From Enoplolaimus lenunculus (Eukaryota > Nematoda > Enoplea > Enoplida > Thoracostomopsidae): DNA of 64,000 bases. The stretch is taken from contig JASANG010000625.1 of the NCBI GenBank assembly GCA_030248215.1, forward strand, positions 85,791 through 149,790. Direction: 5' to 3'. Shown one piece after another: positions 35,801-46,553 of the stretch (positions are counted from its first letter, which is position 1; each line of letters begins with the position of its first letter). The notes below the pieces were generated by a model. It did not search any database. It saw nothing but the letters and a program-made list of their open reading frames with translations, and was not told where the DNA came from. The position numbers were made by a program, and so were the translations under genes.

Positions 35801-38800
35801 ACCGACTTTATTTACGTTTTCACTATTTTGCCCGGTCTGAGTTTTTCCCCGTACCCGTGTAAGTCCACTTTCTAGCCGTTTGGTCCGTCTAATCCATACG
35901 GAGTGGCAGCAAATAGGTTTTGTGTTCCTTGATCTCCATTCCTACTGATCCCTGTCCTGTCCCGTGTTTCCTGTTCTACGAAGCCGGTAGCTTTTAGGGT
36001 ATAGCCGCCTGAATCCAAGGCGGTAAAGGTTAAGGCTAACCCAGTCGCGTGTGTGCATCGCACAAGAGCTCGCAGGATTCGCGTTTGCCCCAAAGGTGTT
36101 GACTATGGACGACCCGCTCCAGACTCGGGGGTACCTCTCGCTCGGTCGAACCTCAATTTTTCCATCTCATAAGTTTAAAAGTGGCTGAGAGCGGGCAGCA
36201 ATGACTTTCCTTACTTTTCCTTTTAATCTTATAAATACGAGTTCAGCATAAAAATTGCGCCTCCGGTGCCAAAAGTCTCGCGTAGTTGCGTTTAGGCTTA
36301 GGCATAGGCTTAAATTTGTGCTTACTGTTCGCGCCGCTAAGCCGTCCCTGGAAAATTTTTGGTCCCTTCCTAGAAACTTTTCAACCTTGCTTGTCACTCA
36401 TTTAAAACCCTTGAATGCCCTTTCGGAAAATTTTTTAGCCCCACCCTAGCAAGGTAAGCTGGCCAGGGGCTTGTTACTGTTCAGGACCTGGTGTCGAACA
36501 AAACATTTTTTAAATTTATTATTTGAAAGGCAATAAAAGGGTGATATGTTACAAACGGAAACCCCCCTGTCGCAGATGCAGATAAGCCTGAATAGCGGGG
36601 CACTGCCTGGATATAATTATAAGTTGAATTGGAATTGATGGGCGCTGTGCAAATGCTACCCTAATAGTTACCTGTCTAACTGTTGCAAGTACCGTAGTAG
36701 GGCCAATGTAAAGAACAGCGGCGGAACAGTATTACAAATATATTCCTAAGCCTAAGCCTAAACCTAAGCCAAGGAAACAAATTAGTCTAAAGCTTAAGCT
36801 TACTCTATTGCAGTCCCACACAAAAACGTTCCGCCCTTGATCTTCACATGGCCGCCATAGTTATCTGGCTGAGTTATTTATTTCTTCATTTGACAGAACA
36901 GAAAAAAATCAAATAAAGAATTCCAATAAGCGCAAATACTACGAACATTAATGAACTATTAGCAGTCAAAAACTGATTAAAATACTTACAACTTCTCTTC
37001 AAATCCTTCCCCTTTGTGGTAACTGGAGCAAAAACGTCCATGAACTCGTTCTGGACGGATGGACAAATGTTGTTGCACTTCAACTGTAGTCGGATGATTC
37101 AATCGACATGCCAATGCTACAAATATACGATCAGTAGGGTACAATCGGATGTTTACTTCCGGGTCCGGATGCTGGCTCTAGTAGAAGTTTTGTCAAAGGT
37201 TCCGGCAATTTTTGTAATGTGAAGCTATTCGTATTTTTATAAAAGTTGTGCATTTGAACGAGTTTGATTGTGAACTTTGAATTAAATTTTGAAAGTTTTT
37301 TTAAATGCAAAACTTTTTAACAGGAAACTTATGAACGATTATTGTTTCAATTTTCAAATTGAACATTATTTTTCTCACATTCTTTCACCTCCAGGTTCAG
37401 ATTTGATTTTTTACACCACCAAATGCACCATGCCGAACTGATGTAACAGAATATTTCCGTTCCATAACCAGACAGTATTACACTGTAAATTTCAGTGAGT
37501 TGATCTCAACTCAGACTCACTCAGTCTGAGTTAGGACTATGAGAACTCATAATTGTGAGTTTTTATAACTCGTTCTAGTTTTAACCCCTTCTCACATTGA
37601 GTTGCCTGTAGGCAACTCAGCGCGGTGTATATACATTAAATAGTATATATCGCACCGTGTTTAACAATTGCAACACGTATACGTAGTACTAACTCACCAC
37701 AAGACGTGAGAGCCCCCTCGGGCTCGAGCGTCAAGCTCCTATAGCTGAGTGGTGATGGTATACGCCTCCAACTCCGATCACTGGAGTTCGAGTCCTAGCA
37801 TAAAAATAGGTCTCATGGGAAATAGAAAATATTCATGTGAGAAAGGGTTAATTAATCAACTTTAAATCAACTCAGTGTGAGAATCAACTCAACTCAGAGC
37901 GAGTTAAAGTTTCCTGTTATTAACTCAGAAATAACCAACTTTTCGTCTCAGGTGATTAATTAACTCATTGGAATTTACAGTGTAGTAAACAATTTTTGTA
38001 ATGTAGGAAACGATCCGGTGATACATTTGTATATATAAATATAAACATATATAACAGGGTGTAACTGGATATCCGTTCCCGGTTCCGGTAAAATTTTGGT
38101 GTCCGTTTCGGTTTCCATTTTCGTTATAGAAATAACGCAAATTTGTTATTTTTTAGTTAAAAATTAGTTATATTAAATCACGTATATATCTCGCTATTTT
38201 TGATGACGAATATGCTGCAATTGTTCGAAATGAAGTAACGATTACGAAATTCATCTAAATCTTTAACATTTCGATGCATCAGCGATTTTATCTTTAAAAT
38301 TTAGAAAGCCCGATGAATATGTGAAAGCTTCAATTGTATTAACAAAAAAACCATATTAGAAACTATTATACTTCAATAATCGTTTTCCGTTTCCGTTATG
38401 TTTACTATCCGTTTACACCCTCTTTAACTCCACCTGAGTTGAGTTGTTTTACACTCTGAGTTGAGTTGATTCCGGTGGAGTTAAGTAATAATAAGTTAAA
38501 TCAACTAAGAATCATGAGTTCTGATAGTCCTAACTCAGACTAAGTGATTCAACTCATTATTAGTTAAAATCACTTTACTAAAAATTAGAATACATTTAGA
38601 TTCTTCATCGGTGTCTCCCATGCAGGAAGAGCGATGTCATACTACTTTGGAAAAATTTTGTTCCCTCAGAAAATTTTCAACCTTGCTTGTATTAATCATT
38701 AAAAACCCTTGTATGCTCCTCCTGAAAAATCCCTCTAGCAAGGTGTGCTGGCTACGGGTCTGCTTCGCGCGTGCGTGATGCAGTTTTCATACGCTTACAT

Positions 38801-39689
38801 AATACCGTACCACTGCTTCCTGCTACAACTATAAAATTTCAAAACTGAATTCAGCCGTTCAGATATTGAATAGTCTGCTATCATCAAGTATAGGTCACCT
38901 TTTGTTCTTCAATATCATATGATATTCGACGCATTGTCAGCGAATATCATATGACATATTTTCAAATGTCTGCATACTTGAGGTAATATACCCAAATTGT
39001 CCTGTTGAATATCATATGATACTAGAATGCGAAATTTGAATTTTTGAATTATGAAGCTGTGGTTTCTAAGCGGTTTTGTGTCGGAAACGATTTGCCGGCG
39101 AGCATTTGGAATACTTAAAGTACATTTGTGCCGCTACAGTCCAACTTTTTACTCATTCATTTGTACCCAAAGGTTACACTGTCCCGCTGAGCCTAAGCCT
39201 ATTAAGCCTAAGCATAAGAGGTAGCATATTCCTAAGCCTAAGCCTTAGCCTAAGCCTAAGCCGGACAAAAATTAGTCTAAACCTTAATTTTATTTTATTC
39301 TAGTCCTACAGGAAGAACGTTCCGCCCCTGATCTTTACATGGGCCAAGTGAAAAGCATTGAAAAAAGCGTTTTTATTTTAGACCTGTTTGTTATTAGATT
39401 TAAATATAAATCATTAAAGATAAGCCAATTTACCTTTCAGCTGAGTGCACGCAACTTTTGGAATCCAACATATTAATACTTTGATTCGATCAATAGGCAC
39501 AGGTACAACAGGTTTTGGGTACGGAAACTGCCTTGCAGGTGGAAAAAGCAATTCTTGAACGAGTAAATGCAACCTGTTTCTACTGTTCATACTGTCGCAC
39601 GAATGTATTTGAGCTGATTTCAAACAGTATATCACCAACGTTACAGTAATTGCAATCCCAGCAAGTTTCCATAAACGATTTAGTCGCAT
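32890..39689 (-). CDS. Carbohydrate sulfotransferase C (Sulfotransfer_2 type), complete, 347 aa
   Basis: The four exons read leftwards: 39689-39434, 37116-36990, 34618-34193 and 33124-32890. Phases are 1, 2 and 2 as in A and B. Exon 1 gives a short basic tail, an anchor (about residues 10-24) and CWIPKVACTQLK at 74-85. Exon 2 encodes ALACRLNHPTT and a stretch parallel to exon 2 of A and B, ending at a GTAAGT donor. Exon 3 carries [19 protein letters not shown] and [12 protein letters not shown]. Exon 4 has the C-terminal helix (NVTLMDIAFRLYLIDY). It is the most diverged of the three paralogues and has the longest introns: 2.3 kb, 2.4 kb and 1.1 kb, filled with repeats and one compositionally odd block (35.29-36.17 kb). 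It is a predicted PAPS-dependent type II Golgi sulfotransferase of unknown substrate. Confidence 0.82.
33400..34190. other. Intron 3 of sulfotransferase C
   Basis: It contains GTGCAACCGGATATTTGCCA and GGTTCCGGGTTTAGC fragments of the GGGTGCAACC short repeat family, and nothing else I can support. Confidence 0.4.
34852..35285. mobile_element. TA-type MITE in intron 2 of sulfotransferase C
   Basis: GTGTAGCGATCTGAATAAGA and CCTCTTATTCGTGTTGC are diverged inverted ends. Interior phrases match the family. Confidence 0.6.
35290..36175. other. Compositionally distinct block in intron 2 of sulfotransferase C
   Basis: This block is more GC-rich than its surroundings and free of the window's common repeats. 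Short frames are open on both strands, but none has a recognisable product or splice context. It may be an unrecognised insertion. Confidence 0.35.
36283..36335 (+). mobile_element. TTAGGC MITE remnant
   Basis: GCGTTTAGGCTTAGGCATAG and GCTTACTGTTCGC survive. Confidence 0.4.
36338..36475 (+). repeat. AACCTTGCTTG / AGCAAGGT repeat
   Basis: Matches 14203-14360 (TTTTCAACCTTGCTTGTCAC, TAGCAAGGTAAGCTGGCC). Confidence 0.6.
36701..36853 (-). mobile_element. TTAGGC MITE, copy 26
   Basis: GGCCAATGTAAAGAACAGCG and GATCTTCACATGGCC bound it; CCTAAGCC repeats are few. Confidence 0.9.
37481..37983. mobile_element. TA-flanked ACTGTAAATT MITE, with nested TTAA MITE
   Basis: CACTGTAAATTTCAGTGAGT and GGAATTTACAGTG are inverted ends with TA on both sides. 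The interior is rich in CAACTCAG phrases. A piggyBac-like MITE interrupts it. Confidence 0.75.
37583..37850 (+). mobile_element. TTAA-flanked piggyBac-like MITE with tRNA-like core, nested
   Basis: It is very similar to 26179-26447 (TTAACCCCTTCTCACATTGA to GTGAGAAAGGGTTAA), so both are young. Confidence 0.85.
38430..38585. repeat. CAACTCAG-rich fragment of the ACTGTAAATT MITE
   Basis: TTGAGTTGATTCCGGTGGAG and CCTAACTCAGACTAAGTGA match the interior of 37481-37983. Confidence 0.5.
38640..38765 (+). repeat. AACCTTGCTTG repeat
   Basis: Matches 14203-14360. Confidence 0.55.
38905..39035. repeat. Cluster of TATCATATGATA palindromes
   Basis: ATATCATATGATATTCGACG, GAATATCATATGACATATTT and GAATATCATATGATACTAG occur within 130 bases. 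A larger cluster is at 43300-43720. Confidence 0.7.
39177..39345 (-). mobile_element. TTAGGC MITE, copy 27
   Basis: The right end (AACGTTCCGCCCCTGATCTT, CATGGGCC) is intact; the left is shortened. It lies 89 bases from the exon 1 border of sulfotransferase C. Confidence 0.8.
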
Positions 39690-39876
39690 TTGTAACTGTC
39701 CTGCTCCTTATGTGTTAGCTTTTTTGTTGGGTTTGGGGCTAAAATGATTTTACGTATAATTGTTGTCTTATAGAATTTAATATTTGAGCATATTTTAGTA
39801 CTATATTAATGTGTATTGGTCAATTTAAACACTACCTGTTTAAATTTCTATATATTTTGAGGTGTCACGTGCGCTT

Positions 39877-40045
39877 CAGGCCCGTAGCAAACTCACCTTG
39901 CTAGGCTGGGCTAAAAATTTTCAGCATAGGCATGCAAGGGTTTTCGTTGACTTTACATGCAAAGTTGAAACTTTTTCAGAGGGACGTAAATTTTTCTAGG
40001 GGAGAGTACCCCCTTTGAAGCCCTTCTTGTTACCGGCCGCCCATT
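39877..40045 (-). repeat. AACCTTGCTTG repeat, reverse
   Basis: GGCCCGTAGCAAACTCACCT and AAAGTTGAAACTTTTTCAGA match the inverted family. Confidence 0.5.
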
Positions 40046-40049
40046 CGTT

Positions 40050-40800
40050 TCAGATTCACTGAGAACAAATAAAGTACTATTAAATTTAAATATTAAGCAT
40101 TTTAGCACAAAAAAGGTTTGATTTGGTGTATTTTACGCTGCTGGATCGTAACTGTCGTTTTAGGCCACCCGCAGTTGTCAACTTGCTTATTAAATTTTGA
40201 AATGCAACTTTAAATATAAATACAATTTTGAAATTTGTCCCAGCATCAGTCGGAGTTTTATGGCTGAAAATAGACGTTTTGCTTCAAGCTGTTATTACAA
40301 TGTTCTACGATCAAAAGCTTAAACTAACTTGATTTAAGTTCAAGCTAATCCAGCAGTATTGAACTGACTTCAAGATTTACTAAACTAAAAGGTAAGTTTA
40401 CGCTTAAACTCATTTAAAATCTTACATGTTTTCAGTTTAAGCTAAACTTATTGAACTCTTAGATACAGACAATTTCTGGGCTGCATTTGTTACTTGAAAA
40501 TAAGGTTGCTAAACTCGTGTTAAATTCTAGTTTAGTTAGTCCGTCCAGTCATTTAAGTTCTGCTGAAACTGATATTCAAGTTTAATTAAGCTATAAAATA
40601 AGTTTAAGTTTTAAGAGTGCAGGGTAAAAACAACGAAAATCAATCAAACCTTTCATGTTTTCTAACCCAGCCTAACAAACACAACTAAATTTCAATGTTT
40701 TACTTTTTACAAATGCAAGAAATGACAAATCAGTCTTTGATTGTTTCAAATAGTACCAATAATGTAGCTGTGTTTGTATTGTTTTTGCAAAATTTAATCA
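40050..40800. other. AT-rich intergenic DNA with TTTAAGTT phrases
   Basis: Short phrases such as AGCTTAAACT and AAGTTTAATT recur at 40310-40615, perhaps an old MITE. No gene is supported. Confidence 0.35.
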
Positions 40801-40807
40801 ATATTTC

Positions 40808-40950
40808 GGCCCATGTACAGAACAGGGCAGGAACAGTAAGCATATTCCTAAGCCTAAGCCTAAGCCTAAGTAAAAAATTAGTCTAAAGCTTAAACTGACT
40901 CTATTTTAGCCCAATCAGAAAACGATCCGGCCCTGTTCTATACATGAGCC
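40808..40950 (-). mobile_element. TTAGGC MITE, copy 28
   Basis: Flanks AATATTTC (40800-40807) and AATATTTG (40951-40958) differ at one base. It is one of the smallest full copies (143 bases). Confidence 0.95.
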
Positions 40951-41507
40951 AATATTTGTATTAATAGAGATAAGGACTGCGGCCGAACTATAAATATAAA
41001 AAATTCTCTATCTATAGAAATCGCTTTTACACACGGAAATTTAATTATTTTGTAACCTGTGAGTATAAGAGCAGCTCAAAATTACTTTACCCGCAACCGG
41101 TCTTTCCGAACGCTTGTTTTCTTCTTTGTTTTGAAACAAATGTTTAATTTGACAAAAATCAAATTTAACTGTTGAAAATATTGAAATCTGTTCAATTTTA
41201 TAAAGAAATTTTCAAACGAGAAATACTTATTTAAAGATTTAAAAAATTTTTGATGACGTTTTGAATTTGGGGAAGTACCAACGTCCAAAAAATTAACTCG
41301 GCTTTACGGATATATCCGGCCGGTCGTAGTGAACAGGTTTGTTGCGTTCCCAAAATCAAAGAAATAATGGTATAAGCCAGGCAAAACAAGCAATTAAACA
41401 GCAGGTAAAGATGTTGTTGTTTTAGTTTAAGGCAACAACCTGTTTGTTCCCATGCCATAGCCCGTGTCTACGGCACAAGGTCATTTTTCACAGCTCTAAA
41501 CATTATT

Positions 41508-41770
41508 AACCATTTAACTGATAGAGTATACTATGAGCGACTAGTACAAGTATTCGAGCAACACAGACACTGTGGGCAGTGTTTAACTATTCTAACATTG
41601 CAGTGCAAAATCTCTACAAGACGTGAGAGTCATCTCGGGCTCGAGCGTCAAGCTCTTATAGCTCAATGGTCATCGTAAACGCCTCCCACTTGAGAGACTG
41701 GGGATCGAATCTTACCTTGAAAATGCATCTCATATGAAATTAAAAATATTTATATGTGAGAAAGGGTTAA
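41508..41770 (+). mobile_element. TTAA-type MITE with tRNA-like core
   Basis: TTAACCATTTAACTGATAGA and TATGTGAGAAAGGGTTAA bound it. The core at about 41649-41712 resembles that at 31250. Confidence 0.75.
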
Positions 41771-41774
41771 TAGT

Positions 41775-43295
41775 GACTGGGAGTAACTAAAAAATGCAAA
41801 ATTTCATTGAAAACTGTTGGGCACCGTCTAGATTTTGATGATCTGGCTGCGGACCTGGAAACCTAACAATATTAAAACACAATTAAAAATGGCCATTAAA
41901 ACTGAAAACCAGGCGGTTTCAGAGTGCTTTGGTTTTTCATTTTTCATTGTATTGGAAATATGTTTGTCAACAATTGCCTTTACGTGTGATATTCGGTTTC
42001 AGACGATTTTAATTAAGGCAAAACTTTCTGAAAAACATTTATTTTTTAGGTTTCGTATCAAACCGACATATAATTTGCAAAAATAGAATAGGAAAAATTC
42101 AAAATTTCATTTAATCCCGGTTTCAACAACCGAATATGACAATATTTTGATTGGAAACAAACGTTTACGCTTAAAAAATAGCGTATAAACGATAAGTTTG
42201 AGTTGTAGATAAATATATACACTATGAAAATAACAATGATGAATACTAAATATATTTGCAAATTCCTAGAATTAACTGTTTATTCCATACCGACATAGAA
42301 GCATGAAAATAGTGTCAATCAACTGAAGGGTTAAAGACTCCAAATGTATACAATTAAACTTGTGTGATTTGGTTTCAACCAAACTTGTGCAAGTAAAATT
42401 GCTCAAACTTTTCTCTAGAAACTCTGAGTTCGCGCAAGCCGCTGGTGTTGCCCAGTATCGGATACTGGTGTTATGCGGTAAAAGGAAACTTGGGATTTAA
42501 CGGAGAACCTATGGAAATCGTAGTCAAGTAAATCTAACGGGGTTAGGTTTACTATTCTACAACGGATTGGGCCAAATCTAACGGAGTAATTGGTCGGAAA
42601 TTTGGATTATCTCTAACGGGGTTAGAGTGCACGGTTATAAATCTGGGGAAAATAGGGTGTGGTTCCAACAGGGTTAGGATTGCACGGCTTTTTCGCGAAA
42701 TTGTAAGTTTGGTAATGTGGAGCCAGTGGCTGGACTAAACAGATTCAGGCATAGGTTTTATAGGATTTCGGATCAGGCTACAAGTTGAATTGCGTAACCT
42801 GTGATTTGCTTGTAATAATCGGTGTTGTAAAAGCGTTGGGGAGGGAAAGTAAATATTATCGGCCGGGTTACTCAATCAGAGCGATAAGCTTGCATCGAGA
42901 AAAGAACTGCATAAAGGTGTGATACAGGATACAGGACTGAGCTAAAATCACGAACTTCTCACATTGCTGTCGCCTACTGTTGTTGAGACGGCTTCGGGAC
43001 CCTCTTTCACAAGCACTTTGTTCCCGGAGCATATTCCTGTCTTAGAGTTTTTGACATTTTAAAAACATTTAATATCCGGTCAGCACCGCTTGTTTGATGG
43101 ACTGTTCCCCATGTATTTCTATTTTCTATTTTTGACTTCCATGTGCAAAATACCATGAATATTTGCATATGTATACAATGTACATTAAGATATGCTTTGA
43201 GCTAGCGTAAAACACTTAATGCGGGGATCACGGTTGGTGCAGCTGGGTCGCGTTTCGTCACGTTCATTATATTGGGTAACATTTTATCTTCGATG
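41775..43295. other. Intergenic DNA, one short local repeat
   Basis: TCTAACGGGGTTAG-like phrases recur three or four times between 42485 and 42700. Otherwise I see no supported feature. Confidence 0.4.
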
Positions 43296-43299
43296 TAAT

Positions 43300-43720
43300 C
43301 CAATATGATATTCTAAAACAGTGGTTATCTGCTAACATCATGTATCGGTCACGTTTTGTCTTTCAATATCATATGGTATTCCCTACATCGTCTGTCAATA
43401 TCATATGATCCTTTTAAAAGTGTCTACGGAATCAGTTACATAACTAGGTTTATGTACCTATATGGCGCAATGCCATATGATACTAAGCAGACATGTGCCG
43501 TTTAGTATCATATGATATTACGAGACAACGTAAACAGTTATTAATATGATAACGGGAAATTTAAGTTTTGGTGAGAACAGTCAAATTTTGACGGGAAATT
43601 CAAATGTTGGGGAATTCAAAGGTAGGCGGGACTACGCAAATATTGGCGGATTGTGTTATGATAAGTTATAAACTACATAATGGAATATCATATGATACAC
43701 TTAAACTGTACAGTAGAATA
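43300..43720. repeat. Large cluster of ATATCATATGATAT palindromes
   Basis: At least seven sites related to AATATCATATGATATT are spread over about 400 bases, in the same arrangement style as 38905-39035. Confidence 0.7.
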
Positions 43721-43891
43721 TCATATTATGCTCTGATTCCGTCTTGCTGAATGTTCAGATTTTAGTAATTTTTCGGATTATACACGACAAACATCTATTC
43801 CACTGCTTGAGTATATGCAAAAAATTGCAGTGAGAAGCGAATGAATTTTTTAACATTTGACCAATGTAAAGCATGTTGTCGTAACAGTAAT

Positions 43892-44160
43892 ACTGTAGTG
43901 ACCAGTGATTCAAATAATAGTGGGGAATGATATAATTTGTCCTTGCCATAGGGTACCCCCTGTTATTCGGTTACAGACTGATATTTATTTTTAACCCGCC
44001 ATCCGCCGCCCATCATTACTGAAATATATACATCCGGCATTGCACTATTCGTTGAAGTAAACGTTTATTTGTCTTGCATCAAAAGTTTGAGCGATAATAC
44101 AAGGTTACTTAGGAATGTACTTTCAAGACTTAACTATACTTTAATGATCCCAAATCAAAT
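43892..44160. mobile_element. TA-type MITE, partial
   Basis: TACTGTAGTGACCAGTGATT and GGGTACCCCCTGTTATTCGG mark the left part. Confidence 0.6.
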
Positions 44161-44444
44161 TTATTTGGACCTGCGGTTGATTTTCTACCGGAGCGGAGCC
44201 GGAAGCAACCCTCCGGTTGTACCTGGTTCCGGCGACATACATAGACACCCGTTTTTGTTTTTCTCATTTTCGCAGTTATCTACTTTGTATGCTTCATATT
44301 GTAGTAAAGGTTTACGCATTTTTATACCAGAAATTCAATGATTTCATCACAGCCAACAAGACATGCACAATTTGAATTTTTACGGCTGTTTTGAACTAAA
44401 AACCTCTAATGTATTATTTAAGTTTTATTTGCACTACAACTATA

Positions 44445-44611
44445 CACTGCAAAAAATGGTTAGTCAAATTGACTCTCTCCGAAATAAGCTTTTTCACAAT
44501 GTACAAACTGAGTCAAAATCAATTACGTGGGCGGAGTATTATTTGACTCAGTTTGTGAAGTACCGAAAAGCCTATTTCGGAGAGTCAATCAACTCACCAT
44601 TTTTTGCAGTG
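44445..44611. mobile_element. Hairpin MITE with TA duplication
   Basis: CACTGCAAAAAATGGTTAGT and CTCACCATTTTTTGCAGTG, flanked by TA. Confidence 0.9.
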
Positions 44612-44614
44612 TAC

Positions 44615-45570
44615 GGAAATTTCTGTGGAAAACAGAAACGTAGAAGCTTTTGCATTTAGACATAATTTACTGTATCTTATAAAGAACCTTTACAGCACAC
44701 TCATGTATTTTGGTTTTTTCATGACTTTACTGCTATGTATGAAGGCACTATATATTCACCAGTATTTTTAACCATTCTGCAGCATCAGCATGACATGCGG
44801 ATGCCAAATAAAACTCATGTAATGTTGCATATCGGTTGAAACTGGTGCATATGTACGGCTTTTTGCCTATATATGCGGCGACAGTGAAACATGGAAGAAC
44901 CAAGATATGAGTGTAACGTTGAAGTTCTTAGTAGAGCACAAAACCTGAAAACGCAGCAGCTGATTGTGAGGCGTCGTGGCTCTGTGATCATGCGGTGGTC
45001 TGAAAATCTGTCGGTCCTGGGATCGAAAACGCGTAAGAACATCCATCATTTTCAGCTGCAATAACACAGAACTGAAAACGGTCGTACCCTAGCCTACCCA
45101 ACTTATCACCGTCTCCCAAGTGAACGTTACCAAATTATTGGTACGAATAAGAAAGCTTGGATAAGATAAATTAAGCACCGATATGTGACAAGATTATATG
45201 TATATATAGTGTGAAAGTGACAATGGAAAACAGAACGTAAGAAAGACATAGCTAGTATGGAGGTCAAAAATGAGCATTTTAGAGCTGCACGCTCCGGTCC
45301 ACCGCTTTCCCCGAAATACTGGCGTATGTTTGGGCTTTTCTTAAATTTCTCTGAAAGATATGGCCATGCAGCATAGTGCAACCGGAATTCGGGTTCTGGT
45401 ACTTTTTGACCTTCCGGTTTCGGTAAATATTTACCGGAATTAAAAGTTCCGGTATTAAATTTTGGTCTGTGAAAATAAAGATATTTTACTAAAAAATGAC
45501 GATTAAAATAAAATAGTATCATTCGGATAGTATTTAAATCTTGAAAATCGCAGAAAATAAACCATCAAAG
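44615..45570. other. Intergenic DNA
   Basis: A GGGTGCAACC-type short repeat (GTGCAACCGGAATTCGGG, CCTTCCGGTTTCGG) lies at 45375-45450. Short open frames here have no support. Confidence 0.35.
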
Positions 45571-45575
45571 GCAGA

Positions 45576-45835
45576 TTGTGTCAGTCTAGGTTGGAATTGA
45601 GGAACATCAGACCTTTCTACCAAGCAGCTGGAAAAGCGGGCCTCCGGAGCGGGGATCGAACCCTCAGCCTACGGATCCTTAAGCGAATATTCTACAACTG
45701 CGCCACGCAGCCCGCCTCTCCAACTGCATTTTTCGTCGACTATAAGTGTCGACCGTACACCACAATGTGCATTGCATTTATTGCATATTCACCAGGACAA
45801 GCATGTCTCACATGCTTACATGCCCTTATTTTCAA
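45576..45835 (-). mobile_element. tRNA-related SINE-like repeat
   Basis: Reverse copy of 5585-5830, with the tRNA-like core GCGGGCTGCGTGGCGCAGTT and box B GGGTTCGATCCCC. Confidence 0.6.
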
Positions 45836-45934
45836 CAAGCTCGTCCCTTGACCGTCTATCTTATTTTGACTGAATACCGTGTTCAAAGCGCGGCAGTTTA
45901 CCATTGCGCTCACGGCGTAGCCCCCATGTCAGTT

Positions 45935-46162
45935 TAGGTAGGAACCGGGACATCAGAACTTTCAACTAAGCGCTGAAAAAGCGGACTAGAGCGGAGATCG
46001 AACTCTCAGTCTATGGCTTCTTAAGCGAGAACTCTACCACTGCAGTACGCAGCCCGCCTCTCCAACCGCATTTTTCGTCGACTATATGTGTCGACAGTAC
46101 AACCCAATGTGCATTGCATATTTTGCATATGCACTAGGCAAGCATGTCTCACATGTTTACAG
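45935..46162 (-). mobile_element. tRNA-related SINE-like repeat, second adjacent copy
   Basis: Same orientation as its neighbour 100 bases away, with core GCGGGCTGCGTACTGCAGTG and a GTCGACACATATAGTCGAC palindrome upstream of the core. Confidence 0.6.
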
Positions 46163-46553
46163 ATTACGCTTCTGTGGATTATGAAAATCTAAAATACAGC
46201 AGATAAAGTGAATACCTATTTCCAACTATGGTTATTTCACCAATAATATTGCAAAAAGTATTAATTGAATTTTTTAGTGGCATCTATTTTCAATTTTCCA
46301 GTTCCGGCAAATTGCAATTCACCACTCACCACGCGCCGGTATTATAATATTCTTTAGTACTATGTATTATGTGCACGTGTACGTGTCATAATCTTATTTA
46401 ACTATGCAGATACACATGCAACACCATGTATATAGACTAGCAAGCTCTAGCGTGACACAGTGGACACTGGTGACCCACCCAACAGTCATCAATAGGGTAT
46501 GCTGATATGTCAACGTTGTATATCACTATATATTTATTCAGTGGAAATAATGT

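Noticed and set aside
36886-37083. Minus frame ending in a hydrophobic segment, resembling the last membrane span of a tetraspanin
   Set aside because: The same bases in another frame give the second exon of sulfotransferase C, with matching paralogues and phases.
41231-41458. Minus frame MAWEQTGCCLKLKQQHLYLL with one hydrophobic span, like a tetraspanin N-terminus
   Set aside because: No further tetraspanin exons or the CCG motif were found, and its supposed C-terminal partner at 36.9 kb was dismissed. It is left as chance or as a fragment.
42485-42700. TCTAACGGGGTTAG repeats as a satellite or regulatory array
   Set aside because: Only three or four imperfect phrases occur, with irregular spacing; too weak to call.
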